From: Adenanthera pavonina
Lineage: Eukaryota > Streptophyta > Magnoliopsida > Fabales > Fabaceae
DNA: 64,000 nt
Assembly (NCBI GenBank): GCA_026686845.1
Contig: JAIVEN010000015.1
Location: 7,855,501 to 7,919,500, forward strand
Direction of reading: 5' to 3'
Part shown: positions 38,901 to 51,131 of the stretch, piece by piece
How positions within the stretch are numbered: position 1 is the first letter of the stretch
Layout of the letters: each line of letters opens with the position of its first letter
The notes under the pieces: generated by a model
What the model saw: only the letters and a program-made list of their open reading frames with translations
What the model was told of the DNA's origin: nothing
Database searches by the model: none
Made by a program: the position numbers and the translations under genes

Positions 38901-41665
38901 CCGTCTAATAAAAGTAATTATTGCTGGTAGTGCTAAACTAGTTTTCAATATCTGTTAATGACAGTGTTATAAATATTTTGCAGGGCAACAACTCAAGACT
39001 TGTTGGTTGCTATGGGAGCTCTTTATTCCGCGTGCCTGTTTCTTGGTGTAAATAATGCATCTTCCGTACAACCGATTGTTTCAATCGAAAGGACAGTCTT
39101 TTATAGAGAGAAAGCAGCTGGAATGTACTCTCCCATCGCGTATGCCGCAGCCCAGGTAGGTTTTACAGTACAGCAATAAACAGAAAAATTGATTTTAATT
39201 ATTGGAATATGGAGAGATTATGTTTTTGAAATATTAATAATGCTGTAGATACTAATCATTTTAATGTTTAGATAATAATTTTCAAATAACGTGGAAAAAT
39301 ATTAAATTTTATGAGGCACTGTTTAGAACATAGTTTCTTTAAAGATAGCAGGAGACATTTCAAAATGATGCCAAGGTTGACTTCTTACACAAGTATCTTC
39401 TGTGCTCATTTTGATCAACAGGGGCTTGTGGAGATCCCATATATTTTTGTTCAGACAATTATATTTGGCGTAATCACTTATTTCATGGTCAATTTTGAAT
39501 TAACAGCTGGTAAGATTTCGGCTTTCCATATTTAATTATCTATATTGCTATTAGAGTTTGGACATAGGAATCTGCTTACAATTTCTTTTTTTTCTTTCGG
39601 TGAAATCTGCTTACAATTTCTAGCAATAGAAACAGGGACCTTCTGATTTTTGGTCCCTATATTCGTGTTTGGAACTTTGTAGCCAAATTACTTCAAGTTC
39701 ATGATTGTCAAGAAAAAAACAAAAATTACTTCTAGTTCAATACTAGCATTTTATAATGATGATCATTATCTTTCCCGTAAGGCAGTTCAATATATTAGTA
39801 TATACCCACATGGACATATACTCCCACCAATCCTATATATAAGATTTTTTACCCTGATTTTAAATATAAGACCCTTTACATTATATGAAGTAGTATTTAT
39901 TATACATTTTAAAAAAAAAATACCCCTATTTAATGTATCCAAAGAGAAAGAGAGAGATTAAATAAGGGTAGTTTTAAAAAAATATTAGAATTTTTGGAGA
40001 AATTGAGATAGTTAATTAGTTTTAATTCCAATTCTTAATCCACGTGATTCGATTAAAATGATCTTATATTAAGAATCAGAGAGATATATTACAAGGTTCT
40101 TTTGTGCTGGAAACCTATGAATCGATTATTGACAACAATCATGTACATAATATTTTCTGTGCATATTGCGATATCATGTAACAATAGGGAGGTCATGTCA
40201 AAACATTTATTTGTTTAAATTTTTCCGATTCTATATTCATATATATATATATATATACACATACATATATATATATATTATATATATATATTAGTATATA
40301 TATTGAATATCAATTAAGGAAACATGCCGGCCAATTTTGTTTTCGTTAACTTCATTTTAGAAATGACATTTTGTATTTGCAAATTTTTTCGTATTTATAT
40401 ATAATTACTAGATCATAGGTCTTGTGTTTACAAAAAAATTTGAGGTGGATCACACTATTCATAATTTATGAATGATGTTTATTCATAAAAATTTTATATG
40501 ATATATATATTGATATTGACATATTTTCTTTTCAAATGAAAAGAAACATAACTATACAAAATGCATCGTTGTAGCTAAAGAATTTTCCTTTTTTAATTAA
40601 AAATACCAATTATATATTGCAGGAAAATTTTTCCTCTATCTTCTCTTCATGTTCTTGACATTTACCTACTTCACCTTCTACGGCATGATGGCTGTTGGTT
40701 TGACAGCTTCCCAACACTTAGCAGCTGTTATTTCTTCCGCATTTTACTCTTTATGGAATCTTCTCTCAGGTTTTCTGATTCCGAAATCGGTAAGTGATAA
40801 TATGCTATACTTCTGGCTGAACATTTCCTTAATTTTACTTTTGTGCTCTTTCCTGACCGGGGCTTTAAAACCTCAAAAATGAAATAATTAATTAGTCATT
40901 TATGAATTGGGCATAATTACACTTTTAGTCATTTTGATTAATCAACTAAAGCAAAGGGGACTAACTTGTTAACTTGACTCAAGTAGAGGGATAATATTAA
41001 GCTCAAAATAGTCAAGAACTTCAGTCAAAGGTAAATTTAGTTACAAAGAATGCTTTATAATTCTCCATTTCTGACGTGATAATCATATACCTGTATCCTA
41101 AATAGGTGTCAAATTTGAATTTAAATTACAAAATCTACAGCTATATATAAAATGTGTTAGAAATTAAGAATTAGATATTTAAATTAAAATAATAGCATTT
41201 GAAAGTTGTTATAATTAGTTGATTTGTCAAGCTGTCTCAGATGAACTCGATCGCCGATCTTCTTTAATTTATTATAGAGGTCTCAACCTGACTATAAAAC
41301 CGAAATGACAAACCAAAAAGTATTGAAGACATTTTCACTTTTTCAGTAGTTCTAATAAGGCAAATGGCTTGCATGTTGCACAGAGTATTCCGGGGTGGTG
41401 GATTTGGTTCTATTACATCTGCCCAGTTGCGTGGACGCTACGTGGCATTATCACATCTCAGTTTGGTGATGTGGAAACCAAGATAGTGGGACCTGGATTC
41501 GAGGGAACTGTGAAACAGTACTTAGCTTTAAGCCTCGGATATGATCTTCAAATTAATGGAGTTTCAGCAGTGTTGGTGTCTGCTTTAGCGCTTATTGGCT
41601 TTATTCTTCTCTTCTTCGGCTCCTTTGCTGTATCCGTCAAATTCTTGAATTTCCAGAGGAGATGA
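26947..41665 (+). CDS. ABCG31: Full-size PDR-type ABC transporter, ABCG31/PDR3-like
   Basis: Twenty-three exons join in frame (4338 nt, 1445 aa): 26947-27284, 27552-27672, 27762-27850, 28399-28483, 29140-29302, 29460-29536, 29642-29786, 30270-30571, 30653-30934, 35143-35459, 35555-35715, 35788-35891, 36048-36204, 36389-36606, 36736-37068, 37166-37456, 37557-37640, 38117-38250, 38383-38610, 38984-39155, 39422-39509, 40623-40789, 41384-41665. The layout is NBD1-TMD1-NBD2-TMD2, usual for PDR proteins. NBD1 has GPPGSGKT (189-196), VSGGQ (329-333) and FFMDE (350-354). NBD2 has GASGAGKT (885-892), LSTEQ (992-996) and IIFMDE (1012-1017). Each half ends in a membrane domain. The N-terminal [11 protein letters not shown] and the C-terminal KFLNFQRR match what I remember of Arabidopsis ABCG31 (1426 aa), which exports abscisic acid from endosperm and, with ABCG9, loads steryl glycosides on pollen. 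All catalytic motifs are intact. Confidence 0.95.
32893..33165. mobile_element. Stowaway (Tc1/mariner) MITE, interrupted at its right end
   Basis: The left end CTTCCTCCATTTCTCTTC is preceded by TA (32891-32892). The right end GAAATGGAGGGAG completes the inverted repeat. The final GGAGGGAG is repeated at 34243-34250, followed by TA (34251-34252), because a hAT-like element has inserted between. Confidence 0.75.
33166..34242. mobile_element. hAT-like element nested in the Stowaway MITE
   Basis: It begins TAGTGTTGTCAAAGGCG and ends CACCTTTGACTACTTTG, which are imperfect inverted repeats. Both sides carry GGAGGGAG (33158-33165 and 34243-34250), an 8-bp target duplication. Subterminal parts are rich in AAGGCGC/GCGCCTT. 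The core 33539-34010 holds three imperfect tandem units (about 180-207 bp) starting ATTATCTAATAAAAA. No transposase is present. Confidence 0.75.
39510..40622. other. Intron 21 of the ABC transporter (1.1 kb)
   Basis: AT-rich intron with (AT)n tracts around 40235-40310. The beginning is duplicated behind the gene at about 42455-42600. No embedded gene. Confidence 0.75.
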
Positions 41666-42150
41666 TTAATTGGATGACACCGTTCGAAAGGTTTAGAGAA
41701 TTAGCTACTGTAATAATATATATGTATATGATGCAGGACGTTTGCTTGCGGGAAGCATTATATATTGATCCCACTCAAAATATCTTAATGCAAATGAATC
41801 TGATGCAATTTTCTAGGTACTGCAGTTATCCTCCAGGAGACTAGCATTTTAAAGTTTAAACTGAGGGTTTTTTTTTTTTTTGGTGAAATAACCTGAGAGT
41901 TTGTTTATAAATACTCGTTTTTTTTTTTCGTTTTCTTTCAATGGAAAGAGCACAAGCGGTTCACATATATTTAGTAGTGATCTTTTCCAAGAACAAATTT
42001 TGCTATGAGGTATTCATGCTTGATTTGACATTATTTTTCCATAGATTTTAAATATGCTCTTTCAAATTTAAGTGAACTACAGTTTATAATTTTTTTCATT
42101 AGTTTCACTATTTACGAGTAGAAATATAATTCAAAAAAATTGAAACTCAT
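41666..42150. other. 3' flank of the ABC transporter
   Basis: This should include the 3' untranslated region. No clear polyadenylation signal could be assigned. There is no other coding signal. Confidence 0.5.
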
Positions 42151-42600
42151 GGGTAATCAACTCAAGAATTGCTTGCAGTTATGAGAGCTTTTATACTTCC
42201 TGCTTGTTTCTTGGTATCAATAATCCTTCAGTACAACCAAATTGTTTCAATAGCAGCCACTGGAATGTGGCCCAGGTAGCTGTCACAGTACCAAAATTGA
42301 TTTCCAAGGTTAAATTCCTGATGCAGGTAACATATTAATGAGTATTTGGTCTCTGACTGACAGGGGCTTGTGGAGATCCCATATGTTTCTGTTCACACAT
42401 TAGTATTTGGTTGAATCACATATTTCATGATCCATTTTGAAAAGACAATTGGTAAGAATCAGTTTTCCATGTTAAGATGCTTTTTGCTACATGGGTGCTT
42501 TTGGGATCCACTTAGAATTTACGATGACAAAAACAGGGAAGTCTTCCTCTGCATTTATCCCTCTCATTGTGTTTTGAACTTCTTAAATTGTGGGTGATGT
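42151..42600 (+). pseudogene. Degraded duplicate of ABC transporter exons 20-21
   Basis: The segment 42151-42278 matches exon 20 of the upstream gene (GTAATCAACTCAAGAATTGC against GGCAACAACTCAAGACTTGT, then CTTGTTTCTTGGTATCAATA), with two internal deletions, and keeps the GCCCAGGTAG splice context. The segment 42362-42453 matches exon 21 (GGGGCTTGTGGAGATCCCAT is identical) but has in-frame stops such as GGTTGA. Similarity continues into the start of intron 21 (AAACAGGGA.. near 42533). It is too short and broken to make protein. Confidence 0.85.
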
Positions 42601-43068
42601 AAAGTGAATTCACTACGTAAGAATGCCAAATTTGTTGATATACAAGTATGCGTGATCGTTCACCGATTATTTATATCGTCCTATATGATAAGGGATTTCT
42701 TTATTTCTTTTTCTTCAGTAAATTAAGTACATGAAAATTGATCCTCACAGGAAATTAAACAGAAGGGGAAAGCACGTACAGGCGTTACTTTGAACCCCAA
42801 AGGTCAAAAGTGAAACCTTATTACGAAGAAGGCACAACCGAAAGCCTTTGAATGCTATATATATAATTAACCTTTGGTTTTAGTGGTCTGTAATGGAGCT
42901 CAAAGCCTGAGTTTGAAAAGGTTACAACTTGCAGCATAAAGGGACACCCCAACTCTCCATTTCCAAGTGGAAACAGGATCTGATTGTCTTTCAGATCCAT
43001 AAAACGGTGATTTTGTGGTTTTTGTTAGCTTTCGGAAACATAGCCAAGAAGTGAAGCCACTGATCGAG

Positions 43069-46000
43069 TCAAGTGGCCATGGCATCCAAGGATGGTTGAA
43101 CTCTCACTTTCTCCCCTGGAATTTGATCTGCAATAAAAAAATAACATTCAAATGAAAATAACTGTTATTCAGATAATAAAAACCCTAAAATATTATTCAA
43201 GCTATTAACTATACAAGAGCATGTTTGACTATACCATTAACATGAACAAATTGAAATTTCTTGTGATTTGATAGTTTAGAGATGAGAAAGGCACTTACTG
43301 ATGAATGGAGCTTTGTGAACAAAAAAGCATGCAGCAATGACAATGTAACAAAGTGAAAGCACCACTCCTTTCATATAGTGTGAGGTTCCATCCTAAATGA
43401 AACACAACAAAATCATATTGGTCAAATAAAATGCTTTATACATAATAATGAGATATGACTCTCTCTAATCATGTAGACGTACAACTGAAAAGAGATAGAT
43501 ATAGTGGTAGGTCTCATTTGACGAGTAAGACTTACCACTCTTTTTATCTCTCTCCTTATTAGATGGTTACATAGCTATAGAAAATCTACATCCAATAATA
43601 ATCTTAATAGTAAAAGGTATCAATTTAATTGGTTGTGTATAATCAAATTACCTGCAAAGTGAAAGCTGTGACTATTATTGTGAAAGCAAGACTTCCAGTT
43701 TCTAGGAGATTAAAATCTAGGTCCATTTTTATACCCATTATCCAAGCAACAAGCACACTTAATGGAACCTGAGACATTGATCATTGCATAATAAGAATTT
43801 AATGGCAAACAAAAATTAGATTAATTAATGACTTTGTCTATAATGATAATCATCATAATCTTAGTTGTTCAGTGTTACCACAAACATAGAAATTTGAGTT
43901 GCAGATCCCATAGCAACACCTAGTGATATGTCCTGCAAAAACAAAATAATCAGTGTTATATGTTCAGATACATTTTATTAAAGAATAGAAACTCTATTTT
44001 TGAAGTGATGACATGAAAAAAAACATACCAGTTTGTTCTTAAAAGCAAATATGATTGAACCAGCATGTTCTGCAGCATTTCCCACAATTGGTAGCAAAAT
44101 TATGCTAATGAAGCTCACAGAAATGCCCCAAGAATCTGAAGCAGCCTAGTTAACAACGATTAAAGAGATAAATACTTTCAAATAAACCAGAATGAATCAA
44201 ATCAAATTATATATAAAGTTAATAATGTGTATATATATATACCTCAATAGTTCCCACAACATATTCGGAAAGCAAAGATATTAGAAGTGTCATGCCCACC
44301 AACCAGGTAAATGCACTCCAAAATCCTATCACAGCCTTCTCTTCTTCTTCATCTTCCTGCTCATCATCCCAATAAAATAGTCAGTTCAGGGCTTCATAAA
44401 TATTCTACAAAAAGAAGTCATTTTGTGTTTGTAAGAGAAAAGCAGAGTTGTTTTCTGAAACTTTAGTAAAACCAGAAAAAAAAAAAAACTGTTGGGATTG
44501 TTGCTAATTAACTACCTCTGATGAATCAAATATCTGTCTGTGAGTTTTCAATTGGAAGAAGATATAAGCAACATAAGCCAGAAGCATAACAATACTGCTT
44601 GCTCTTGACAATTGGAGAGTACAAGAGGCTATAGGGTAATAGCCCCCTGCTAGTGCATACTTGAAGATCAAGGGCAGCAAATGGCAAAGCAACCCCAAAA
44701 GCAAAAGTAGTGAGTTTACATCAGCCTGCTTCTGTTCAATCAAATAAAATAACAAATTAAAATTAGAGAAATAGATTCAGGCATTGAGTTTTGATGAAGA
44801 GAATTAGAGAAGGCATACTCTATCATATTTCTGTTCTCTCTTGAGGTTGGCAAGGCCTCCACAGAGAAGTGAAGTGCCAAGAACTAAGAGAAGGTTAGAG
44901 AGAATGGAACCCAGAAGAGACAACTTGACCACATTGACTTTGTTCTTGTGAAGTGCCAATAATGCTATTATCATTTCAGTTGCATTCCCGCATGTTGCAT
45001 TCAGAAGCCCTCCAACTGTCTCACATTATATATGTACAGTTTGTCACTGCTGAATTCTACTTGTATGTATAACCATCAATTATTTACCTAGTTCTTAATT
45101 TCTTAACTAAAATATCCAAGAGATGATTAAAATGCGAACGGTAGATGTACCTGTTGGGCCAGTGAAATATGCAATTTGTCTTGAATTCCCAAAGAGAGAT
45201 AGTTATGAAAAAAGATCAAAAACAATAGTATTAGAAAAATTTTGTTGTCAGATGGGAGTGCGCAAACTGAGTTGGGTGGGATTAGGGAAACTTACTCAGT
45301 GAGGAAGCTGACTCGTTCAGCCAGAGGGGCCAGTCCAAGTAAGCTCAAAGCAAATATCCACGCCTACATTTTTCACATTCAAGTCGTCAAAAAGATTCAT
45401 TCAAGTGTGAGAGTCAAATGAACTAGTTCACAAATGAAGCATTGTTGATTTTTGTGGGATACATTCATAGATGAATTGTCCGAAAAAAATTCAATGAATT
45501 CCATTATACTAAGTGTGAATGAAGTGGCCAAAAAAAAATGTGTCAATGCAAATTTATGCACAACTTGATATTATAATATGTGCTGAAGAAAATTTTGAGT
45601 AAAACCGGACGTAAGGTAATAAAACAGTTTATCAGAAATGAAATGCATAATATAGCAAAAGTTTAAGAGTCATTTGGAAGTTGCTATTTGAACAAGAGAA
45701 GTGCTATTTAATTTTATTTTATTTTATTTTTCATATAATTAGAGAGGGTAATAAATCCGTGATACTTAAGAATTGTAGGGCGAAGAGAAATTAATGAAAT
45801 GGATAATTAGATAAGATGAATGCTTACTCTTCTAAAGCTATAGAAATCAGCAGCAACAGCGAGAGGGATGGCTGGGAAAAGCACAGCAAGCTTAGTGCCG
45901 AAAATGACCTCTCGCAAGTTTCTCATCATTTTCCTCATCACCGCATTATTATTATTATTATTATGATTTTCTCTGTGCATCGTCATCACTATTGAATCTG

Positions 46001-46079
46001 ACTTCCTCTCCATCATCATCTTCTCTGCACCCTTCTTCCCACTTCCTTCTCCCTTCTTCTCCAAGTCCTCTGCTTCCAT
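43069..46079 (-). CDS. Vacuolar cation/proton exchanger (CAX, type I-A)
   Basis: This antiporter family loads Ca2+ (and some other divalent cations) into the vacuole in exchange for H+. Eleven exons join in frame (1317 nt, 438 aa): 45828-46079, 45296-45363, 45151-45179, 44819-45015, 44516-44731, 44243-44356, 44029-44145, 43879-43932, 43652-43768, 43299-43392, 43069-43127. The two alpha-repeat signature blocks are present: [13 protein letters not shown] (126-138) and [14 protein letters not shown] (314-327). A short acidic loop (EDEEEE, 255-260) sits between the two halves, as expected. The pattern [19 protein letters not shown] and DGTSHYMKG fits the CAX1/CAX3/CAX4 group rather than the CAX2/CAX5 group. 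Residues 1-53 form a charged cytosolic tail with a seven-Asn run coded by an ATT-type microsatellite; the tail is the usual site of autoregulation. Exon 3 is only 29 nt. I cannot assign the exact member. Confidence 0.93.
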
Positions 46080-46176
46080 ATCCTTCTCTGTGTGTGTGTG
46101 TGATTAATGGTGTAGAAGTGAATGAGCTTTCATATATATGAGACAGAAGACAGAAGGAAGGTCATTAACTGGTATA

Positions 46177-46183
46177 TTATATA
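46177..46183 (-). promoter_or_regulatory. Candidate TATA box of the CAX gene
   Basis: The minus strand reads TATATAA about 98 bases upstream of the start codon. A second TATATAT lies closer, near 46131-46138. A (GT)n tract lies just before the start at about 46088-46103. Confidence 0.4.
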
Positions 46184-46199
46184 TTGAATGGTTTTGATA

Positions 46200-49100
46200 C
46201 TTCAGGGAGAGTTAATTTGGCTGTGCTGTATCGTGTGTATAATATGGTTGAGTAATTTTGAAACTTCGAGGAACTTTCGTAGCATTTGCTTGGATGAGCC
46301 ACGTACCCCTCCCTCCCTTCCCTTCGCATCCTCTCATGATACGTGCTGCTCTCCTCAGCTCTGCTCTGCTCTGCTCTTCAACGGCGATGTACACTCCCCT
46401 CTCTCTCCCTCTCTTTCCCTCCCCTTTTGTTTCTTTCCCTCACAACCAAAAAAAAAAAATTGTATATATATATATATATATGTATAATAAATGAAACCGA
46501 TGCCACGAAAAGTTATAAGTATATACATGTATACACAGGAAGTGTTATACTGTATTGGGAATATTAGCTTCATTATTTCCTATTGTTATCGAGAATGGGA
46601 AGATGCAAGTCTGTGTTCTCATCGTTAGCTCCAAATTTTTAAGTTCAAAATATATCCAGGTTGTAACCGGGGGAAATTCAATTCAACATGTTAATTTAAG
46701 ATGTTTATATTAAAAAATTAAGTTTAAAATCATTCTGGATTAGGATGAATATAATTTGACTTAATCAAATTTATTTATTTATATTTTTTGGCCAAAACGG
46801 TTTAATCATATTGAGTGGAGTTAGGTTTGATTAGTAAAAATTGTAAGACATCATCAAATTTGTTGTTCACGAGTGTGATTCAATCTTATTAATTAAAATA
46901 ATATATGCACAAGTTACGGAACTTATAATCGTATTTAACTACGGGCCAAAAAAAACTTACTTAACTAATTAAAATGTTTAAAAAATAATTATATTTTTAA
47001 GTCGGTGCCCTAGAGTTAATTATCTGATTGATTTCGCCCATGTAAAAACTATATATGTATAACTTTAAAAAGTTAAAATATCGTATCATTTTGATAATTA
47101 TTTACACATAATGTACGTTTTACTGACAATACAATACGCCCTTCTTCACATTCATTTCATGATATACTTTTGTCAGCTACATATAAACTCGATAAAAACA
47201 TGAAATAAAGCAACAAATAGAAAACACCTTAAAATACAGGTCGTTGCTCAATGAAGCTGATAAAAAATGTGATCAGGCATAAATTTCATTGGAGATGAAT
47301 CTGAATCCACATGGCATAAAAGTGAGAAGTAAATTTCTGGGAATTTTCGAGACAGAATCAAACGGTAATGGGGTGATCGTCGTTTTCCCCTCTAAGCTGT
47401 GCTACATTACATGGTCCAAGCTTGCTGCTTCTCCAAGACAGTGAAAACGTCAGACGAAATTTCCAACCACACTGTCGTATTTACCCTCCTTCAACCTTAC
47501 TTCAGTTGTACTGTCCTGCCCATTTTGTTCTTCACGGTGCAGCTTACTCTATTTAGTTGCTTCTTCCCAATCCTTATATTTTGTAGCTTTATACCGTATT
47601 GTCCAAAGTTGGATTCATTTCTCTCTAAAATAATATCACCGCTCATCCAAGAATCCCCCAAATTTTTTTTATATACTCAATTGAAAGTAGCTTTACTAAT
47701 ATTATTTTTTTCATCTATAAAATTTGATCTCTCAACTTAACACCAAAAAAAGAAAAAAAAGGTACCTTTCACTCAATCTTATTACTGTTGGTTTTGCCCA
47801 AATTATTTTAGATTTTAAACAAACATAATAGAAAAAATATCTTCAAAAGATGACTGTCAGATATTACTATTATATAGCCGTAGAAAATTGTTGTCCTATA
47901 AATTTATTGATTTTTTATGTGCATAGCATACATTACTAGCCTTTTTATCTCGTGGAACCATTTGGCTCTTTATTTAGCTGTAGTTGCCAGAGAATGCAAA
48001 TAGTTCGAAATTAAATTGCCATGGAATTATTCCAAATAGTGACGACGTCTTATGCAAGTATTTAACGTGTTATAATATCTCCCCTTTTTTTTCCAATCAT
48101 GTTTTAATATAATAACCAAATTTATATTGAGGATTTTGTTGAAAAAAATTTTATTTAAAAAATATTAATTACTGTAACTTCCGGGTAAAAAAATTATAGA
48201 TATCGTCTCAGCTACAAATATTTGATCATTCAATTCGATTCAATTCAATTATACCTTGGCAAACTACAGCGTGACCATCGTTTCCTTTGGGACCTTTACA
48301 TTTGGCCATTTGGGATTATTTTCTCCCATTTTAGTTTTTTTTTATTTGCATGCAATGAAAATATTATTATTTTACGAATTTTTATTTCATTTTATCTTTC
48401 ATTATTTCATAGGCTTGGTGCCTCGTAATGGACACCAACAGGTATTGTCTACCACTTAGCACCGAACAACCGTCATCCTCATTCCTCATCTCTATTATCA
48501 ACATTATCCAAACCTAACCGCACCGATTTACATACTTCCATTTTAAAAACAATAAAAACTAAATTGAAGGGTCACAGAAAAAAAGAACATTTAAAAAATA
48601 TTAAAATTAATAATCAATAATGTCGGTAGGGCCTACAGATGACACCATTAACCCATATCTCTTTTTCAAAGCTTATTATATTATGGAAAATTCTTACATC
48701 CTTTTATGCTTTTCTTGTTATTTTTCTATTAAAAAGTTAACATGTGAATTATTTTTTAATAAATTATAAATTTATTTATTAATTATATATTAAAAGTATT
48801 AACTTTTTAAATTTAAAAAAAATTAAAAAATATACATACTAAATTTTAATTAAAAAATATCATAAAAAACATATAATGAAAATTATATAAGTATACTCCT
48901 TATATTATATACAGTTTGAGGAATGTTAATGGATAAATCTCCAAAACAGTTTCCAGTAAGTTTTAATTATGAATTATTTCGTTGGCCCAAACAAATTATT
49001 TCATACAATATAATGTGCTTTTAGAAGAATATTTTGGATTGATGTGGTTTATACCGTGGTGGTTTTTGCTTGGTTTATCGATTTGGATTGAAATCTTCCC

Positions 49101-50212
49101 TCTTCAAGTTGGTAAATCTATCCTTCACCACTTCAGATGTCTATTATTTCCTTTGTAATTACCGAAAAAAAAAAGAAACAACATAACTTCGCCAACTTTA
49201 TTCATCAGATTTAAACTAAAAGAGGATCCCCATTCATTGGCAGCTAGGCTAGATGGACCTCCATTTTTTTTTATGCAAGATGGACCTCCATAAAGAAATG
49301 AGGCAGATGTTTGGGCCGAAGATATTTCAAGGAAAAATGTTTTCAATTATATTGGGCTGAAAGTGTCTAGAGAAAATCAACGCTGACTTAAAAGCGAATT
49401 GAATGGGCCAGGCCCATATGTGTTTAATGAAGGGACCTTTTTTTCTTTATTTTTTTTAAATGAAGGGATTAATATTTAATTCCTTCTTCCTGGGCGGAAT
49501 AGAAGCCCGCATCCGCATCTAACCCCTTCGTCTCCTTCTTCGGGGTGGACTGGTGGGAGCATCACATCAGGCTCCCTCAATCTGCAGATGCCAAATTGAA
49601 CAGTTGCTCGGTGAAGATGTTATTACTTTAACTTTCAACATTGGTTGCTTTATGACGCGTTGCTTTTTGAAGCTGCACAAGAACATCCCTTTTTATAATG
49701 TCAGTTTCATAAATTGGCAACCAAACATAATGTGGCAGCAAGCAAATATAATTGATAGCAATCGAACAAGTGAATCCAGAAATTCCAGACCGAACAAGCG
49801 AGTGAATCAACACTATTTAACACAATTTCTCTATCTGTCTTCACCGAGATCAAATCTAAAACCCAGTGATACCCATCTTCCATCTCTATTCTTTATCAAG
49901 AAATCCCAATTAGATGTCAGTATTATTGAAGCATGGTTCACATACACCAAAAGTCCCATGGCTGATGACAGGGAGGGAGGAATATGAACAGTGTCAAAGG
50001 AGTGGGAATGGAAGCTGACCCCAACCACACCGTTTTAAATAATATATTTTCGAGGCCTCTCTCCCAACCATCAGATAACTCTTGCGGTGGATATTAACAC
50101 ACTTCCTGAGCAATTGAGAAAAGCTGTTTAATTCATCAATTTTTTTAACTTTTAAGAACAGTAAATAGGTTTTTTTTATAAAACTTCTGAAAAACAAAAA
50201 AAATAAAAAAAT
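46200..50212. other. Intergenic DNA between CAX and NudC genes
   Basis: A C/T-rich block with repeated GCTCT units (46340-46440) lies in the CAX upstream region, followed by an (AT)n tract at 46462-46482. No gene could be supported. Open frames at 47399-47740 and 49553-49987 have no family features, and the latter overlaps equally open frames on the other strand. The stretch 48680-48900 is very A/T-rich. Confidence 0.5.
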
Positions 50213-50827
50213 AGAAAATGCAGAATATTGTTAAAGTATTTTATTTTTTTTATTCTGGAAACTATAATAAAAAATAAAAATTACGAACTTATTAATAATA
50301 AAATTATAAATTTTAAATAGCACATTTAATACTTATTAGTTATAATTTTGATAATAATTATTTAAATAAATTTTTTTATTTTTTATTTCAAAACTTATTT
50401 TAAAAAGTAATTTTAAAACTTTATTTGATAACCATTTTTAATGTTCTTTTTCAAATACAAAATGCAAATAAAATATAGGGGCTTGTTTGATAACTGTTTT
50501 TAAAATAGTTTTTGTATTTTTGAAAATAAAAAATAAAAAAATTTATTTAATTAGCTTGTTTTTTATAAAATACTTAAAAAAAACTCAGAATATTTTTAAA
50601 ATATTTTATAATTTTTATTTTAAAAAATATAAAAAAAAGTAAAAAATACCCACCCAATAAAATTATAAATTTAAAATAACTAATTTAATATTTACTAATT
50701 ATAATTTTTATAATAATAATTTAAATAAATTTTTTTATTTTCTTACTTTTAAAACTTGTATCATAAATAATTTTACAAAATCATTTTAAAGACAATGAAA
50801 ATGAAAACAGTATCAAACAAAAACAAA
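50213..50827. repeat. One or two AT-rich MITEs upstream of the NudC gene
   Basis: The element 50481-50825 has inverted ends: GCTTGTTTGATAACTGTTTT on the left against AAAACAGTATCAAACAAAAA on the right. The preceding 50213-50470 repeats the same interior phrases (ACTTATTAGTTATAATTTT) and a TTTGATAACCATTTTTAA end, so it looks like a second, older copy of the family. Confidence 0.6.
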
Positions 50828-51131
50828 TCCGAAATTTCTAGCAAGTTTACATTTTTCTTGCCATAAACGTAGTGAAAATTTTAATACCAACTAAGTATTC
50901 GATTGGTTTATATTTTTATAAAAATATTTTTAAAATAATTATAATTTATAAAAATAAAAATAAAAAAATTTATGAAAATTATTTGGATGAAAATTGAGAA
51001 AAAAAACATAGCTTAGTTTGTAAAAATCCCTAACTAAAGATAAATAAAAACAATAAAAAACCGCGCGAGCCAGGCACTCAAGCAGAAAGCGAAAAGAACA
51101 AGGGGAAGCTCAGCGCATCAAACCCTAGAAA

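Noticed and set aside
41662..41844. 60-codon frame overlapping the end of the ABC transporter
   Set aside because: Overlaps the true stop in a different register, lies in the 3' untranslated region, and has no homology.
49553..49987. 144-codon open frame upstream of the NudC gene
   Set aside because: Starts without context, no family features, and overlapping minus-strand frames are also open; treated as chance.
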